Part shown: in pieces, positions 63,015 through 64,000 of the stretch
Position numbering within the stretch: position 1 is the stretch's first letter
Layout of the letters: each line of letters starts with the position of its first letter
Source: Billgrantia saliphila
Lineage (GTDB): Bacteria > Pseudomonadota > Gammaproteobacteria > Pseudomonadales > Halomonadaceae
Reading direction: 5' to 3'
Assembly (NCBI RefSeq): GCF_002930105.1
Contig: NZ_PJRN01000007.1
Coordinates: 62,001 to 126,000 of the forward strand
Length of the DNA stretch: 64,000 nucleotides
Program-made: the position numbers and the translations under genes
Notes under the pieces: model-generated
Told to the model about the DNA's origin: nothing
Seen by the model: the letters and a program-made list of their open reading frames with translations, nothing else
Databases searched by the model: none

Positions 63015-64000
63015 GTGCTCAAGCATATCCTGCGGCTACCCGCCGCCCCGGGCGAACCCCGGGTCGACCAGACGCCTCCCGAAGTGCGCACCTCGCGCCG
63101 CCGGTTGCGCGCCTGTCACGAGTGCGACTGGCTGATGGCCCTGCCGCCGCTGCGCCCCGGCCAGAAGGCGGACTGTCCGCGCTGCGGCCACATCCTGGCC
63201 ACCCGTCACCACCGGCCGGCCCAGCGCAGCATGGCATTGGCGATGTCCGCCATGGTGGCCCTGCTCATGGCAGTCTCCTTTCCCTTCGCCAGCTTCAGCG
63301 TGAGCGGGCTGGGCAACCGCATCGAGCTGACCGAGACCGCCACCACCCTGATCGGCTTTCACCAGCCCCTCGTGGGCATCGCCGTGATCCTGACCATCGT
63401 GGTGCTCCCGGCCATCTACCTGGTGGGCGTGATCTGGCTGCAGCTGGGCCTGTTGCAGAACGAGCCACTGCCCGCCAGCCGCACCATTGCGCGCGCGCTG
63501 GCACACCTCCACCGCTGGATGATGGCAGACGTGTTCATCATCGGGGCGCTGGTCAGCCTGTTCAAGGTAGCGGGCATGGCCGATGTCGAGCTGGGACTGT
63601 CGTTCTGGGCCTTCTGCATCTTCGCCGTGCTGCTCCTGCTCACCACACAGTCCATCGATTCGGACTGGATGTGGTTCTCGCTGGCCGGCGAGCCGCTAGC
63701 TCCCGAGGGCGCCCGCACCGGGCGCACCGCGGCCAGCCAGGGTCTCGCCGGCTGCCCTACCTGCGGCCTGGTCAATCGCCTCGATCCCATGGGGCGCGGC
63801 CATTGTCAGCGCTGCGGCGAACGCCTGCACTCCCGAACTCCGCACAGTCTCCAACGCACCTGGGCGCTGCTGGTCACCGCCGCCCTGATGTACATACCGG
63901 CCAACCTCTATCCCATCATGACCACTACCAGCCTTGGACAATCATCGCCTTCCACCATCATCGGCGGGGTGGTGGAACTGATCCAGATGGGCTCCTGGCC
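63015..64000 (+). CDS. Paraquat-inducible protein A family (PqiA/LetA), 3' end outside the window
   Basis: The first 328 codons of an inner-membrane protein. Two zinc-ribbon pairs are visible: CHECDWLM with CPRCGH near residues 35-60, and CPTCGLV with CQRCGERL near 255-280. Each is followed by a PqiA membrane module of four helices (MALAMSAMVALLMAVSFPF; TWALLVTAALMYIPANLYP). In E. coli such proteins work with MCE proteins (PqiB or LetB) in lipid transport across the envelope, so an MCE gene is expected just beyond the edge. No ATG fits; the GTG at 63015 is the likely start. Confidence 0.85.
   Translation, partial: MLKHILRLPAAPGEPRVDQTPPEVRTSRRRLRACHECDWLMALPPLRPGQKADCPRCGHILATRHHRPAQRSMALAMSAMVALLMAVSFPFASFSVSGLGNRIELTETATTLIGFHQPLVGIAVILTIVVLPAIYLVGVIWLQLGLLQNEPLPASRTIARALAHLHRWMMADVFIIGALVSLFKVAGMADVELGLSFWAFCIFAVLLLLTTQSIDSDWMWFSLAGEPLAPEGARTGRTAASQGLAGCPTCGLVNRLDPMGRGHCQRCGERLHSRTPHSLQRTWALLVTAALMYIPANLYPIMTTTSLGQSSPSTIIGGVVELIQMGSW

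Noticed and set aside
1..64000. CRISPR arrays, tRNA or rRNA genes, prophage modules
   Set aside because: No regularly spaced repeats, cloverleaf-like sequences, rRNA segments or phage structural genes were recognised on either strand.

Overview
The window is GC-rich, densely packed gammaproteobacterial chromosome, most like Halomonas or a close Halomonadaceae relative. The clues are the gene content: a complete hut operon with HutC sites, a cyanide-insensitive-type bd oxidase with CydDC, a TRAP transporter, an ArsJ/GAPDH pair, and many amino-acid and purine catabolic operons. The genus is an inference; no rRNA or tRNA gene is present to confirm it. Most genes abut or overlap by 1-20 nt, so operons are easy to read.

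Layout. 1-8.9 kb: the start of a divergent GntR regulator, a dipeptide/opine-type ABC importer (binding protein, two permeases, double ATPase), an FAD-linked oxidoreductase, a DMT exporter and a PLP aminotransferase. 8.9-16.1 kb: a sigma54-dependent activator facing an operon for the arginine transaminase route (guanidinobutyrase, YjiH-type membrane protein, 2-ketoarginine decarboxylase, guanidinobutyraldehyde dehydrogenase). The divergent gap holds two identical palindromic half-site pairs and a textbook -24/-12 promoter. 16.1-25.5 kb: a GNAT acetyltransferase, a DctPQM TRAP transporter, small proteins, a DUF938 methyltransferase, a DUF418 membrane protein, an HDOD-GGDEF protein and a WYL regulator fused in frame to a glutathione S-transferase. 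25.6-34.9 kb: histidine utilisation (hutC, a second YjiH-type protein, hutI-hutG-hutU-hutH, a YuiF-like permease) with two TGTATATACA operators. 35-43.2 kb: YchJ, a P-type cation ATPase, HrpB helicase, and the GAPDH-ArsJ arsenate-detoxification pair. 43.2-55.8 kb: purine catabolism (RutR-like TetR regulator, xdhABC, guanine deaminase, NCS2/AzgA permease, adenine deaminase). 55.8-64 kb: cydC, cydD, cioB, cioA, a CaCA antiporter and a partial PqiA/LetA protein.

The purine locus is split by about 2.5 kb of foreign DNA at 50.45-53.0 kb. This is a small integron cassette array with no integrase visible (a CALIN). It has three related attC sites and three cassette genes on the minus strand: a RibD/DHFR-like reductase, a two-helix membrane protein and a GNAT acetyltransferase. 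It is truncated on the side where attI would lie by a degraded IS481-like element. A 65-nt hairpin whose only non-Watson-Crick pairs are four G-U wobbles sits between guaD and the array.

How the genes work together: several operons feed nitrogen-rich compounds (arginine, histidine, purines, possibly peptides or opines) into central metabolism, each with its own local regulator and visible operators. The same TGACC-N4-GGTCA operator lies upstream of both xdhA and the permease, linking the two halves of the purine locus across the integron insertion.
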